A model generated the notes under the pieces. The model did no database searches. It was not told where the DNA came from and saw only the letters and a program-made list of their open reading frames with translations. The translations under genes and the position numbers were made by a program. Below, one piece after another: positions 46,323 to 55,522 of a stretch of 55,522 nucleotides of DNA; within the stretch, counting starts at the first letter, position 1, and each line of letters starts with the position of its first letter. Where the stretch lies: contig JAJDDP010000052.1 of the NCBI GenBank assembly GCA_029260235.1, positions 1 to 55,522 on the forward strand. The letters run 5' to 3'. This stretch comes from Phycisphaerae bacterium. GTDB taxonomy: Bacteria > Planctomycetota > Phycisphaerae > UBA1845.

Positions 46323-48350
46323 ATGCCCGAAGGCAACGACCAGCAGAACCAGGATCAGAATCAGAAGCCCGGCCCCAGCTTGAAGATGTCGCGCGGGGTG
46401 ATCAGTTGGCTGATTTTTGTCAGCTTGGCCCTGATGTTCTTGGTCATGCTGAACAAGAACGGGATGTCCACCACGCGCATCGACATCAACACCTTCCGCA
46501 CTGAAGTCATCAACGGCAACGTAGCGGAGATCGTGATTCGTGACGAAACCATTACGGGAAAATTTCACGAAATCCAGGGGGCCAATCCTGAAGGAAGCCG
46601 CAATTTCGAGGTGCGATATCCCAAGCTGGCTATCGACGACAATTTCATCAAATGGATTACCACCACTTCGCCAGAAACCAAGCTCAGTGACGAACCTCGA
46701 AGCATCTGGGTGGACGTTCTGATTAGCCTGCTGCCTTGGTTGCTTATCTTTGCCTTCATTTGGTTTGTGATCCTCCGCCAAGTTCGAAGTGCGGGCGGGG
46801 GTATGGGCATGCTCGGCAATTTTGGTCGATCAAAGCATCGTCTAACATCCAAAGAGCACACAAACATCACCTTTGCAGACGTTGCGGGCATTGAGGAAGC
46901 CCGGGATGAAGTTTCGGAGATCATCGAATTTCTGAAATCTCCCAAGAAATTCCAGCGTTTGGGGGGCCGCATTCCTCGCGGCGTCCTGTTGGTTGGCGAG
47001 CCAGGCTGCGGCAAGACATTGCTGGCCAAAGCGATTGCCGGCGAAGCGGATGTGCCGTTTTATTCGATCAGTGGATCTGATTTTGTGGAGATGTTCGTCG
47101 GCGTCGGTGCCTCCCGCGTACGCGATTTGTTCAAGCAGGCTAAGGACAATTCGCCGTGCATCATCTTCCTTGACGAAATCGACGCAGTTGGGCGTCGCCG
47201 CGGAGCTAGTTTTGGAGGCGGTGGTCACGACGAGCGAGAGCAAACGCTCAACGCCATCTTGGTCGAAATGGACGGCTTCGAGACGTCCGATCAGGTGATC
47301 GTCATCGCAGCTACGAACCGCGTTGACGTGCTGGACAGCGCCCTCATTAGGCCCGGCCGCTTTGATCGGCAGGTCTACGTGCAGCTTCCCGACGTGAAAG
47401 GTCGATACGACATTCTCAAAGTTCATGCCCGCAAGATCAAGCTGGGGCCAAACGTGGATCTGCGCCGTGTTGCTCAGGCGACACCAACCTTCAGCGGGGC
47501 TGATTTGGCTGCGCTGATCAACGAAGCGGCACTTCTGGGCACTCTCTCGGATAGAGAATACGTCGAACAGGACGACCTTGAGGAGGCCCGCGACAAGATT
47601 CGTTGGGGCAGGGCCAAGAAGAGCAGAGTCGTCGATGAGAAAGAAAAGATCGCCACCTCGTATCACGAAGCCGGGCACGCTTTGGTGCAGTCGCTGGAGC
47701 AAGACTCGGATCCGGTTCACAAAGTCAGCATTATTCCGCGAGGGCCTTATGGTGGGGCGACCTTCTCCCTTCCAGAGAAAGACCGCAGCAACATCAGCCG
47801 GAGCTATGTGCTGGCTCAAATGCGCATCCTTTGTGCGGGGCGAATCGCCGAGGAGATGTTCACCGACGATGTGAATACAGGTGCTGCCGCCGACATTCGC
47901 CAGGCGACAGACCTAGCTCGTCGAATGGTATCCGAGTGGGGTATGTCCGAACGTCTGGGTTTCGTCTCGTATGCCGACGAAGGCAACCAGTCGATGTGGA
48001 TGGATATGCCAGGCAACCGGAATTATTCCGATGAAACTTCGCGGGCGATCGACGAAGAGGTGCGCCGTTGTCTCGACACCGCGTACAGCGAAGCCAAGCG
48101 CATCTGCCAAGAGAATAAGACTCAAATCGAAGCCCTCAAGGATGCCCTGGTCAAGTACGAGACCATCACCGGCGACGAAGTCAATGCGTTGATTCGCGGA
48201 GAGACACTGAGCAAGCCGTCGGTAGGTGATTTGTTGGACAGCGCTACACCACTGGGGCCAGACTCGATCGGCGTTGCCCGCCCGATGTCCAGCGACCCTG
48301 AAAAGACCAAACACGATCTCGGGGGCGGTCCGCTGCCGATGCCCGGCTAG
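46323..48350 (+). CDS. ftsH: ATP-dependent zinc metalloprotease FtsH
   Basis: 675 residues; the ATG at 46323 follows GGAG (46312-46315), and the GTG two codons earlier is less likely. Two membrane helices ('[16 protein letters not shown]' and '[20 protein letters not shown]') flank a short periplasmic domain. The AAA part has Walker A '[13 protein letters not shown]' (Lys231; Cys where Thr is common), Walker B '[12 protein letters not shown]', second region of homology '[10 protein letters not shown]', pore loop 'MFVGVGA' and zinc site 'HEAGHAL' (His448), with Asp in '[10 protein letters not shown]' as third ligand. It degrades damaged or regulatory membrane proteins. Confidence 0.97.
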   Translation: MPEGNDQQNQDQNQKPGPSLKMSRGVISWLIFVSLALMFLVMLNKNGMSTTRIDINTFRTEVINGNVAEIVIRDETITGKFHEIQGANPEGSRNFEVRYPKLAIDDNFIKWITTTSPETKLSDEPRSIWVDVLISLLPWLLIFAFIWFVILRQVRSAGGGMGMLGNFGRSKHRLTSKEHTNITFADVAGIEEARDEVSEIIEFLKSPKKFQRLGGRIPRGVLLVGEPGCGKTLLAKAIAGEADVPFYSISGSDFVEMFVGVGASRVRDLFKQAKDNSPCIIFLDEIDAVGRRRGASFGGGGHDEREQTLNAILVEMDGFETSDQVIVIAATNRVDVLDSALIRPGRFDRQVYVQLPDVKGRYDILKVHARKIKLGPNVDLRRVAQATPTFSGADLAALINEAALLGTLSDREYVEQDDLEEARDKIRWGRAKKSRVVDEKEKIATSYHEAGHALVQSLEQDSDPVHKVSIIPRGPYGGATFSLPEKDRSNISRSYVLAQMRILCAGRIAEEMFTDDVNTGAAADIRQATDLARRMVSEWGMSERLGFVSYADEGNQSMWMDMPGNRNYSDETSRAIDEEVRRCLDTAYSEAKRICQENKTQIEALKDALVKYETITGDEVNALIRGETLSKPSVGDLLDSATPLGPDSIGVARPMSSDPEKTKHDLGGGPLPMPG

Positions 48351-48463
48351 TCGCGCCGTCGATTCTTATCACTGTCTTGTTGATTAGCTGAGGCGACCTG
48401 AGCAGCACTAGAAAATGTTCGGGTCAGCGATCATGCTTGCCCTCGGCCCCGCCCATCTGATGG

Positions 48464-51010
48464 TTATTCGCTGGCGTTCTGGGTGTCTGCTTCTGGCGCG
48501 TCCTCTTCCTTGGCAATCTTGGCTACGGCTACGACGGTGTCGCCTTCGTCGGGCTTGATGATTTTGACGCCCTGAGTAGCCCGGCCGATTTCGCGTACAT
48601 GGTGAAGGTCGGTGCGGAGCATGATGCCCTTACGCGTGATGATCATCAGTTCGTCGGTATCGTCCACGGCTTTGAGAGCCACAACCTTTCCGTTGCGTTC
48701 GGTGGCTCTGATGTTGATTACGCCTTTCCCACCTCGCTTGGTCAGTCGATATTCCCCGATGTCCGTCCGCTTGCCGAACCCGTTCTCGCAGACCGTCAGC
48801 ACGCTCTGATTGGGCTGGATGGCGATCATGTCGATGACCTCGTCTCCGTCTTCGAGGGTCATGCCTCGCACGCCGCGAGCAGTTCGCCCCATAGACCTGA
48901 CGTCGGTTTCGTTGAATCGCACAGCCATCCCGTTGCGGGAGCCGAGCACGATTTCATGTTCGCCGGATGTTTCTTCAACACCTATCAGCGCGTCTTCCTG
49001 ATCGAGGGCAATGGCTATGATCCCGCTGGCCCGTGGTCTGCTGAAAGCGCCCATCGGCGTCTTCTTTGTCGTGCCCTTGGCCGTTGCGAAGAAGATGTAC
49101 TTTTCCTCGAACTGCTTCACGGGTAGCACCGCGCACAGCGTCTCATTGTCTCTGAGGTTCAGCAGGTTGGCGATGGAGCGCCCGCGCGAGGTGCGTGATT
49201 GAGCAGGCAAATCGAATACGCGAGACCAATAGACGCGCCCGCGATCAGTGAAGAACAGCAAGTAGTCATGCGTACTGACCACAAAGAGGTGGTCAAGGAA
49301 ATCACCTTCCTTGGTCTCGCCGCCCCGGATGCCGCGCCCGCCTCGGCCTTGTTTGCGATAGGTGTCGGCCTCAACCCGCTTGATGTAGCCCGCGTGCGAG
49401 ATGGTCACAACGACTTGCTCGACCGAAATCAATTCTTCGATTTCAAAGTCGCCGACATCTTCTGCAATCTCAGTCCGTCGTGGATTACCGTACTTTTCCT
49501 TCATCTCGTGGATGTCTTCACGGATGATGTCAAACACGCGCCGCTCGTCGCCGAGGATCAACTCGTAGCCTTCGATCTCTTCGACAAGTTTGGAGAAGTC
49601 CCGGGCCAGCTTGTTGATCTCCAGACCGGTGAGCCTCTGAAGCTGCATGGTCAGAATGGCGTCGGCTTGAATGGCGGTCAGATTCCTAGTGTCAGTGCCG
49701 ATGCGTTGGACAAACGAGTCCGGCAGCAGGGCCCGTAAAGTCTGGTCCTCAGTCAGGGTCAGTGAGCGGGCCATCAAAGCGGCCTTGGCTATCTTGGGGT
49801 CCGCTGATTTCTTGATCAGTTCGATGATGGCATCTATATCCCCGACGGCCAAGATCAGGCCTTCAAGCACATGGGCCTTCTGCCGGGCCTTGCGAAGCAG
49901 GAATCGGGTCCGCCGCGTTATCACCTCGCGCCGGTGTTCGATGTACAGCTTGATCAATTGGATCAGGGACAGGGTCTTGGGTTGTCGATCAACCAGGGCG
50001 ATGTTCATGATGGTGACGCGGCTCTGCAGCGGCGTGTACTTGAAGATCTGATTGATGACTACATCTTCGTTGGCGTCCTTCTTCAGGCCTACCTCGATGC
50101 GCACAGGGTGGTTTCTGTCCGACGCGTCGTTCACACTGGCGACGTCCCTGATGTTCCCGTTCTTTACGCCCAGGGCTATTTTTTCGACAATCGTGCTTCG
50201 CAAGATGGCATAGGGGATTTCGGTGATCACGATGGTACTTCGGCCGCCACGTTCCTCGCGGACTTCGACTTTTCCACGAAGGGTGAGCGCGCCTCGGCCT
50301 GTGGTGTAGGCATCGTAGATGCCTTTCCTGCCGCAGATTTGGCCGCCTGTAGGAAAGTCAGGCCCCGGTACGATCTGCATCAGCCTCTCAATGCCAATGT
50401 CGGGATCGTCGATGGCTGCGATAATGGCGTCGCAGATTTCGACGAGGTTGTGCGGCGGGAGGTTGGTGGCCATCCCTACGGCGATACCGACCGAACCGTT
50501 GACCAGCAAGTTCGGAAACCTGCTGGGCAGCACGCTGGGTTCAGTGCTGAGACCGTCAAAAGTAGGCTCGAATTCCACCGTGTCGTACTGGAGGTCGGCG
50601 AGCAACTCAGTGGTGATTGCCCGCATTCTTGCTTCGGTGTAACGCATAGCTGCCGGTGGATCGCCATCCATGGAACCGAAGTTCCCCTGAGCATCTATGA
50701 GCGGGGCACGCATGTTCCACGCCTGTCCCATACGCACCAGCGTAGGGTAGATGGCTGAGTCGCCGTGAGGGTGGTATTTACCCATGCATTCGCCGACGAT
50801 GGTGGCGCACTTGCGATGTCCAGATCGGGGACCAAGGTTCAGGTCGTTCATCGATACCAGAATGCGCCGCTGCGAAGGCTTTAGCCCGTCGCGTCCGTCC
50901 GGCAGAGCTCGCGACATGATCACGCTCATGGCGTAGGTCAGGTACGACTCCTGCATTTCCTCGATGATAGGCAGATCTTCGATCCGCGAATTATTGGGGC
51001 CGTCGGCCAT
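48464..51010 (-). CDS. gyrA: DNA gyrase subunit A
   Basis: 848 residues from the ATG at 51010 with GGGAGG upstream; the earlier in-frame start at 51031 is less likely. Catalytic Tyr124 lies in '[10 protein letters not shown]'. The quinolone-determining region reads '[17 protein letters not shown]': Ser85 equals E. coli Ser83, and Pro89 stands where E. coli has Asp87. The GyrA box 'GRGGRGIRG' starts a beta-pinwheel C-terminal domain, so this is gyrase and not topoisomerase IV. The end is short and acidic. It introduces negative supercoils together with GyrB, which is not in the window. Confidence 0.97.
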   Translation of the reverse strand: MADGPNNSRIEDLPIIEEMQESYLTYAMSVIMSRALPDGRDGLKPSQRRILVSMNDLNLGPRSGHRKCATIVGECMGKYHPHGDSAIYPTLVRMGQAWNMRAPLIDAQGNFGSMDGDPPAAMRYTEARMRAITTELLADLQYDTVEFEPTFDGLSTEPSVLPSRFPNLLVNGSVGIAVGMATNLPPHNLVEICDAIIAAIDDPDIGIERLMQIVPGPDFPTGGQICGRKGIYDAYTTGRGALTLRGKVEVREERGGRSTIVITEIPYAILRSTIVEKIALGVKNGNIRDVASVNDASDRNHPVRIEVGLKKDANEDVVINQIFKYTPLQSRVTIMNIALVDRQPKTLSLIQLIKLYIEHRREVITRRTRFLLRKARQKAHVLEGLILAVGDIDAIIELIKKSADPKIAKAALMARSLTLTEDQTLRALLPDSFVQRIGTDTRNLTAIQADAILTMQLQRLTGLEINKLARDFSKLVEEIEGYELILGDERRVFDIIREDIHEMKEKYGNPRRTEIAEDVGDFEIEELISVEQVVVTISHAGYIKRVEADTYRKQGRGGRGIRGGETKEGDFLDHLFVVSTHDYLLFFTDRGRVYWSRVFDLPAQSRTSRGRSIANLLNLRDNETLCAVLPVKQFEEKYIFFATAKGTTKKTPMGAFSRPRASGIIAIALDQEDALIGVEETSGEHEIVLGSRNGMAVRFNETDVRSMGRTARGVRGMTLEDGDEVIDMIAIQPNQSVLTVCENGFGKRTDIGEYRLTKRGGKGVINIRATERNGKVVALKAVDDTDELMIITRKGIMLRTDLHHVREIGRATQGVKIIKPDEGDTVVAVAKIAKEEDAPEADTQNASE

Positions 51011-51081
51011 TGATTCCTCCCGGGCAAACACTTATCAGCAAGCCCCGATATTGTATCCTAGAATCGCCGTTGGTGCATCTG

Positions 51082-51116
51082 AAACAGCCCGCGCCGATTC
51101 CCGGCTCGGGCTGTTT
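51082..51116 (-). terminator. Terminator of the dockerin-repeat gene
   Basis: AAACAGCCCG (51082-51091) pairs with CGGGCTGTTT (51107-51116). Read on the minus strand the hairpin ends in TTT and lies 66 bases after the stop at 51182, upstream of gyrA. Confidence 0.65.
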
Positions 51117-51181
51117 GTGGCCGACGCCCAACCGCAGAATTCACAAGGTCACGCACCAGCATCGGGCCAGCTCAGCGGCAC

Positions 51182-53644
51182 TTATGGGCAACCTGGAGCT
51201 GAGTTCCCGAATAGGGGTTTGACGGTTGAGGCATCTCCGGTTGAGACGACGCCATTTTGGTCAAAATCGAATTCCGGGCCTACCAAGATCGGCGGCCCGC
51301 CGAACCTGGGCTTGACTACAGAGGCGTCACCTGTTGACACGACACCGTTGCGGTCGATGTCGCCGCGCAGGCCTCGAAGGCAGGTCGAAGCACCGCAGTC
51401 CAGGGTAATCGTGCAGGCATCCCCGTCGGGCAACGCGGCAGAAAAGGTCACGGTGACCGTGCTTCCAAGGACCGAGGTTCCAGAGACCAAGCCACTCAAG
51501 TCGCCAGTGTTCAAGCAGTCCACGGTTACTCCACCCAGGAAACCGGATGCATCATCCAAATCTATTTCGACGTCTGTGATGCCGAGGCTTCGTGGCTCGA
51601 TGCCGCCGCCGGTCACGTCGAGGCAGAGTCTACCCCAAGGCCCGTGGTCACCGCAGGAACGGGTGGCCAAGGTCGAGCAGGGGGCTGAGGGGGCTGTGAT
51701 CGGCGACCACCAAGCAGCTAGGGCGTCGATGTCATCGTCCAAAGGTATGTCGATGAACGCGTAGGAAGAACCGGTAAGTGTGGAGGCGTATATCATCGCA
51801 GGGTCGAGGCCTCCCGATTCATCTCCAGGCGTTAGGTAGTCGTCATCATCAACGCTAAACAGCAGCGTCAAGGCATCGATGCCGGTGAACGGATCCATGA
51901 CGTGGACGAACTCAAACGCGTCGATGTCGGTCTCTTCGGGCAGGCCTAGGTGGATGGCTTCATCGATGACCTGCTCGAAGAACCCACCTCCAAGGGCTAC
52001 TTCATAAATACCACCGGGATCGAGCGAGACGCCGGTAAACGGGTCGAAATAGGTGGCTTCGTGGTCCGGTGAGAAGTACCAAGTCTCGCAGAGGGCCATG
52101 TCTTCAACCATGTCCAGAGAATCGACGTCGTCATCTTCTTCCTCGAGTAAATCGGGATTGGGGGCTAGGCTGGGGTGAAGACTGACCTCATCGACGACCG
52201 GGTAAATAGCAGCGACGACAGCCGGCGAGGTTGCGGTCAAGAGGAACACGCCCATCACTTCGTCCTCGCCAGTACTTTGGCCGTAGGTAGAGCCAGCCGG
52301 TGAAATCTCAGTCACCGGTGATTCACAGAAAAACATATCGCCGACATAGTGGCCGCCCATGTCATCGTCGTAGGAGATGGCTAGGTGGTCTGCCCCGGTC
52401 ACACACACTGATGGAAAAGCGAGGGCATCGATGGGACCCGGTAACGGCGTGACGGGGTCGATGACGCCGACGAGTGACATATCCATGGCGTCGTGGCCAT
52501 CCAGGTCGAAGTACGCCGTTTCTACGTCGCTCGGTAGCATCATGCTGCAGACTGGGGCGACCATGAGAGGAAACGGAGGATCGGCTTCCGGATCGAATCC
52601 GAATGCGAATCCGTCATCCTTGATCCCGTCCTCACCGCCAGGTGCGAGCAGCGGTCCAGCCCACAAGTAAGTATCGCCCGGATCAAAGACCTCGTCGCCG
52701 TCGAAGAAGGGATCGCTCAATTCAGTGTCAGAGCCGATGTCCAAAGAGAAGTCCATGGCTGGATCAGGGAAGAAACCACCACCACCGCCGCCGCCTCCCC
52801 CTCCACCTCCGGGTGGAAGGGGTGGGCCATTGAGGGAGAGCACAATCTCGCCCATGAAGACAGTCTGTGCGGTATCTTGTTGATAAGTACCGCGACCCGG
52901 TTCGTTGATCTCCGCATCGGTGAAGCCTTGGACGTACACATCGACCAGATCACCAGCAACCTTACCGAACGTGCCGCTCCCACCGTCGCGCAACAAGCCC
53001 CTGATGTTGTCCAGATCGTAATCCCCGTCATAAATGAATTCACCATCGACCGCCAGTTGCCCGCCGAAGGCGGCGGCCGGATCTTCGCCGCCAAGCTCGT
53101 GCCGCAAATTGTTGAAGCTGAACTGCCACCATGTGTAGTCCACCGTCACCGGCGTGCCCGGCGGCTCGCCGCCGATACCCAGGCCTACATCCAGGATCAT
53201 GTCGGCGATTCCCCAGGCGACATAAGCCGGGCGGTCCTGACAATGGTGATAGGCCTTTGAACCAACGAACCACTGTATTTTGACGCGGGGTGTGCCGATG
53301 CCCTCGACCCAAAACTGGGTCAGCCCTTCCCCTTTGAGGGGACACAAGAAGACCGCGATACCCACGCCAGCTTTGGCCTGTCCGCCCTCGTCCTTCCCGA
53401 ACATCCCGGGCACGCCGGACGTGGATATTTCCACTACGTTTAGAGGAGGATCCGCGTCAAATGGGTCATCTGCGAAACCTTCAGCATAGCCGTCAAAGAA
53501 AGTGCCACCTGCCGTCCATACCGGGACAGCAAGGGCGGGTGGGGTAATAGCGATCCCCCACAAGACGGCCGTCACGCAAAAGTATCGTGTGATGGCTGAG
53601 CTGACTCGGGTGCTGAACTTGTCGTGCGCTGCGGGGATGTTCAT
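51182..53644 (-). CDS. Secreted protein with C-terminal dockerin-type repeats
   Basis: 820 residues from the ATG at 53644, behind GGAAGGA. The signal peptide ends 'ITPPALAVP'. The body has Asp-rich beta segments ('DVETAYFDLDGHDAMDMS', 'FSVDDDDYLTPGDESGGLDP') and a run of about eleven Gly ('GGGGGGGG'). The last 60 residues hold two dockerin-type Ca motifs, 'DIDRNGVVSTGDASVVK' and 'DFDQNGVVSTGDASTVK'. In cellulosome systems dockerins bind cohesins, but in planctomycetes they occur in many secreted proteins without known partners. No catalytic domain is recognised. It has no membrane-sorting tail. Confidence 0.88.
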   Translation of the reverse strand: MNIPAAHDKFSTRVSSAITRYFCVTAVLWGIAITPPALAVPVWTAGGTFFDGYAEGFADDPFDADPPLNVVEISTSGVPGMFGKDEGGQAKAGVGIAVFLCPLKGEGLTQFWVEGIGTPRVKIQWFVGSKAYHHCQDRPAYVAWGIADMILDVGLGIGGEPPGTPVTVDYTWWQFSFNNLRHELGGEDPAAAFGGQLAVDGEFIYDGDYDLDNIRGLLRDGGSGTFGKVAGDLVDVYVQGFTDAEINEPGRGTYQQDTAQTVFMGEIVLSLNGPPLPPGGGGGGGGGGGGFFPDPAMDFSLDIGSDTELSDPFFDGDEVFDPGDTYLWAGPLLAPGGEDGIKDDGFAFGFDPEADPPFPLMVAPVCSMMLPSDVETAYFDLDGHDAMDMSLVGVIDPVTPLPGPIDALAFPSVCVTGADHLAISYDDDMGGHYVGDMFFCESPVTEISPAGSTYGQSTGEDEVMGVFLLTATSPAVVAAIYPVVDEVSLHPSLAPNPDLLEEEDDDVDSLDMVEDMALCETWYFSPDHEATYFDPFTGVSLDPGGIYEVALGGGFFEQVIDEAIHLGLPEETDIDAFEFVHVMDPFTGIDALTLLFSVDDDDYLTPGDESGGLDPAMIYASTLTGSSYAFIDIPLDDDIDALAAWWSPITAPSAPCSTLATRSCGDHGPWGRLCLDVTGGGIEPRSLGITDVEIDLDDASGFLGGVTVDCLNTGDLSGLVSGTSVLGSTVTVTFSAALPDGDACTITLDCGASTCLRGLRGDIDRNGVVSTGDASVVKPRFGGPPILVGPEFDFDQNGVVSTGDASTVKPLFGNSAPGCP

Positions 53645-53928
53645 GACTTTTCCTTCCAAGATAGAGCACGGCTAGCTAGTTTCATGCCGACCAGCGTGCT
53701 CTGATCGGCCTTGGAGGAGAATGCCGTGCTGGTTCATGGATGTAACGGATTCGGAATCGCCCACTCACGCGAGAGGGTTCTATTATTCTTGGATCAGAGT
53801 ATTCGGGCGGTCCCTGGTTTGCCTGCCTGGTGGCACTCTAATATTCTGAAACTGACATGCACCTTGAAGGGGCCGCTGCGTCTCTGAGTGACGGGTGATT
53901 CTGCCGTGCCCAACCCCCGTAGCGTCAG

Positions 53929-53949
53929 CCCTTGAGCGCGGTGGAAGGG
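53929..53949. repeat. Copy of palindromic element seen at 25450-25470
   Basis: The arms CCCTT and AAGGG and most of the loop match the hairpin core at 25450-25470 (18 of 21 positions by hand). The outer stem is not kept here. It may be a REP-like dispersed element. Confidence 0.5.
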
Positions 53950-54234
53950 AACGTGGGTGGCCGAGAAGTTCTCCCCCTTCGAGTCATCTCCAGACTGGGT
54001 AGGTGGGCATGAATGACGCCGCAGCAGGAAAGCGACGCCGCGGGTCCGGATGACTGCCACAGAACAAATTTCACCAGAGAAAACTGTACGTTTCTGTGCC
54101 CGCATTACGATCGCATGGGCGGGTGCGTCGGGGCGTGGCTCGTCTGGTCGACGGGGCTCACTTCACGCTGCACCGAATCTGGAGGATCGCACGACTTGGT
54201 TGGACATGTGAAGGCAACAGGGGGTGAGGATCAA

Positions 54235-54291
54235 GAGGGTCAAGAATGCTTCAGGGCTTCAAACAAATCTTCCTGACACCTTTTGACCCTC
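54235..54291. repeat. Inverted repeat, possible mobile-element remnant
   Basis: GAGGGTCAA (54235-54243) and TTGACCCTC (54283-54291) form exact 9-base ends around 39 bases that include TCCTGACACCTTTT. It could be a small non-autonomous element, or the terminator of the adjacent minus-strand gene, which ends at 54294. Confidence 0.45.
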
Positions 54292-54293
54292 GA

Positions 54294-54824
54294 TTATGTG
54301 GAGTCCCGTTGTTTCCGGCGGGTCCGCAGAATGGCGCTCCCTCCGGCCCCAAGGAGAATCAATGAACTTGGTTCGGGTATCACAACCTGGCCGCGTATTT
54401 CGCCTAGCGAAAAAACCGAGGTATGAACATTGAGGTACCAGAGTCCGTTAAGCAAGTCGTCCTCCTGGGCAGCACTAAGGATCGCACTGCCATTGACCGG
54501 AGGGCCCAGATCTCCGCCATTCAAAACGCCCGTATCTATCTGTATGCCTGCGTCCTGATTGGGCAGCGCCGGCCCATGGAAATGCATGGCAAATGGGCTG
54601 CCGAGAAGCCCCGCCCATGTGATGTTCCAAGATAGATCCTTCGTGACGTCGTCAAATATGACGGACGCAAAACCGGTACCCGGCGATCCCGTGCCTTCCC
54701 CGGCGTTGGCGGATGGGCCGTCCATGGCAGCGGACAACTCTATCACCGAAGCCTCGGTGGCAACTGGCAGTCCCGCAATCGTCACGGCGATGAGCAAAGC
54801 GTAAATTTTTGCTTTGGTACTCAT
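54294..54824 (-). CDS. CHRD-domain protein with PEP-CTERM sorting signal
   Basis: 176 residues, ATG at 54824 with GGAGGGG upstream. After the signal peptide ('IAGLPVATEASV'), a CHRD-like domain includes 'MHFHGPALPNQDAGIQID' and the typical 'LNVHTSVFSLGEIRGQV'. The end is 'VIPEPSSLILLGAGGSA' with a short helix and 'RTRRKQ', a PEP-CTERM signal processed by exosortase in other bacteria. No exosortase gene is in the window. Confidence 0.92.
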   Translation of the reverse strand: MSTKAKIYALLIAVTIAGLPVATEASVIELSAAMDGPSANAGEGTGSPGTGFASVIFDDVTKDLSWNITWAGLLGSPFAMHFHGPALPNQDAGIQIDTGVLNGGDLGPPVNGSAILSAAQEDDLLNGLWYLNVHTSVFSLGEIRGQVVIPEPSSLILLGAGGSAILRTRRKQRDST

Positions 54825-54961
54825 AACTGTCCCCTCCAGTCTGGATGAATGTGTATCTTCTGGCCCATGCGGCCCCGCTCCGACAGCCTAAAGTCAAGTG
54901 TACCGAAGTCGAATTACATAGGCAAGAACTCTTGGACCCACTATTCTTAGCATGTTGAGTA

Positions 54962-55522
54962 GTGTCCGATTCAGCAGGCTGGCATTACGCCACCGACCTG
55001 GATTCTCCCCGTCCCACTGAGGACGGGCAGCGTCGCGATCTTCTACGGCCGATCACTAACGATGAGATCGTGCTCTTTCAAAACTTCTCCAAGCGTTATG
55101 GCAGCCTTGCAAGCGGCAAACACGCACCGAAGACCGAGGCAGAACGTCATTTTATCGAAGTAGTTCAGGGCCACCCCAATGCGAGGACAGCTCACGAAAA
55201 TCTGTACGTCAAGGTGCAAGCGTTATACCGTGCGGGCCAACGACCTAAGGCTGCCTTGCGACACCCTGGCCATGGAGCAGTCAATCTCTCTTTTTTTTGG
55301 AGGATGCCGGAACCAGGACAAACCGCTGCCTTAGGAGCACAAACCCAAGAAATCCGGTTCGATTTGCTCGAGCAGGCGGCCAAGCAACGCCCCGGTTGGA
55401 CATTTTCTTGGTGGCAGGTTTTTTTGTGGATGGTGATGAAGAGGTTTTTTGTGAACATTGACCGGGTTGACAGCTTGTGGAGTCGATGCCGGTCAGGCCA
55501 TTGGTGCCAGCCGGGCCATTCA
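54962..55522 (+). CDS. DUF413-like protein, 3' end outside window
   Basis: From GTG 54962, just after an in-frame TGA, 187 codons stay open to the right edge. The middle 'LLRPITNDEIVLFQNFSKRY' and 'KTEAERHFIEVVQGHPNART' resembles the DUF413 (MaoP) pattern with a final 'HENLYVKVQALY'. Later residues are less typical ('FFWRMPEPGQ', 'WWQVFLWMVMKRFFVN'). There is no good ribosome-binding site, so the start is uncertain. MaoP affects chromosome organisation in gamma-proteobacteria; any such role here is speculative. Confidence 0.5.
   Translation, partial: MSDSAGWHYATDLDSPRPTEDGQRRDLLRPITNDEIVLFQNFSKRYGSLASGKHAPKTEAERHFIEVVQGHPNARTAHENLYVKVQALYRAGQRPKAALRHPGHGAVNLSFFWRMPEPGQTAALGAQTQEIRFDLLEQAAKQRPGWTFSWWQVFLWMVMKRFFVNIDRVDSLWSRCRSGHWCQPGHS

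Larger units (their letters stand above)
53645..54293. other. Intergenic region with two repeat-like elements
   Basis: No convincing gene is seen. Two palindromic elements are listed separately. Short frames on both strands (for example 54013-54276 plus, 53794-54105 minus) lack support. Confidence 0.55.

Noticed and set aside
53794-54105. 103-codon minus-strand frame
   Set aside because: No ribosome-binding site, mixed composition, and it spans the dispersed palindromic element.
54013-54276. 87-codon plus-strand frame
   Set aside because: It overlaps the inverted repeat at 54235-54291 and shows no domain or start signal.
55192-55458. 88-codon minus-strand frame at the right edge
   Set aside because: It is antisense to the DUF413-like frame, which has better protein pattern.
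1-55522. CRISPR array, tRNA, rRNA or transposase genes
   Set aside because: The regular repeats in 10900-19540 are protein-coding and diverged, not spacer-separated; no cloverleaf, rRNA core or transposase motif was seen by eye.

Overview
The window reads as a chromosomal segment of a Planctomycetota bacterium, possibly the Phycisphaerae side; the class is a guess. The signs are large secreted proteins full of Ca-binding 'DCNxNGIPDxC' and thrombospondin type 3 (TSP3) repeats, planctomycete-style dockerin repeats, a PEP-CTERM protein, an ECF sigma factor paired with a small membrane anti-sigma, a NapC/NirT-anchored multihaem cytochrome, and many lone lipoproteins. Outer-membrane genes (LptE-like, BamD-like) show a diderm envelope. 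I saw no tRNA, rRNA, CRISPR array, integrase or complete insertion sequence.

Layout. 1-1258 (-): ADP-forming acyl-CoA synthetase running off the left edge. 1595-5956 (+): lipoprotein, ECF sigma, anti-sigma, ten-haem cytochrome. 6095-23348 (-): one long co-directional block with two small orphans, an ABC exporter, a thioredoxin/MsrA-like protein, three related Cys-rich surface proteins (the first carrying an M4 metalloprotease), a DUF192 lipoprotein with a decayed second copy, a small membrane protein and an M50 protease. 23508-25430 (+): NAD-dependent epimerase and an exported metallo-beta-lactamase-fold hydrolase. 25544-29620 (-): LemA, TPM-domain and nucleotidyltransferase-like genes, then a class-C beta-lactamase-fold hydrolase. 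30347-33046 (+): a TSP3-repeat surface protein with a promoter-like site and a perfect terminator. 33294-35455 (-): lipoprotein and leucyl aminopeptidase. 35757-36689 (+): small lipoprotein and HU/IHF protein. 36776-38701 (-): ABC-F ATPase. 38940-43976 (+): very large hybrid histidine kinase. 44144-44428 (-): small GTG-started gene. 44720-48350 (+): BamD-like, LptE-like, FtsH. 48464-54824 (-): GyrA, dockerin-repeat secreted protein, CHRD/PEP-CTERM protein. 54962-55522 (+): partial DUF413-like frame.

The most unusual content is the surface-protein set. Four proteins (10304-14953, 15410-17332, 17484-20258, 30347-33046) end alike: an acidic or Ser-rich linker, one Cys just before a single hydrophobic helix, then an Arg cluster. 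This looks like a tripartite sorting signal with Cys as the processing or lipidation site, comparable to MYXO-CTERM or Synerg-CTERM but different from the PEP-CTERM tail also present at 54294-54824. Three of the four form a tandem family that seems to have grown by segmental duplication, since a broken DUF192 fragment lies between two members just as an intact DUF192 gene lies beside the third. All functions are inferred from motifs read by eye; no database search was run.
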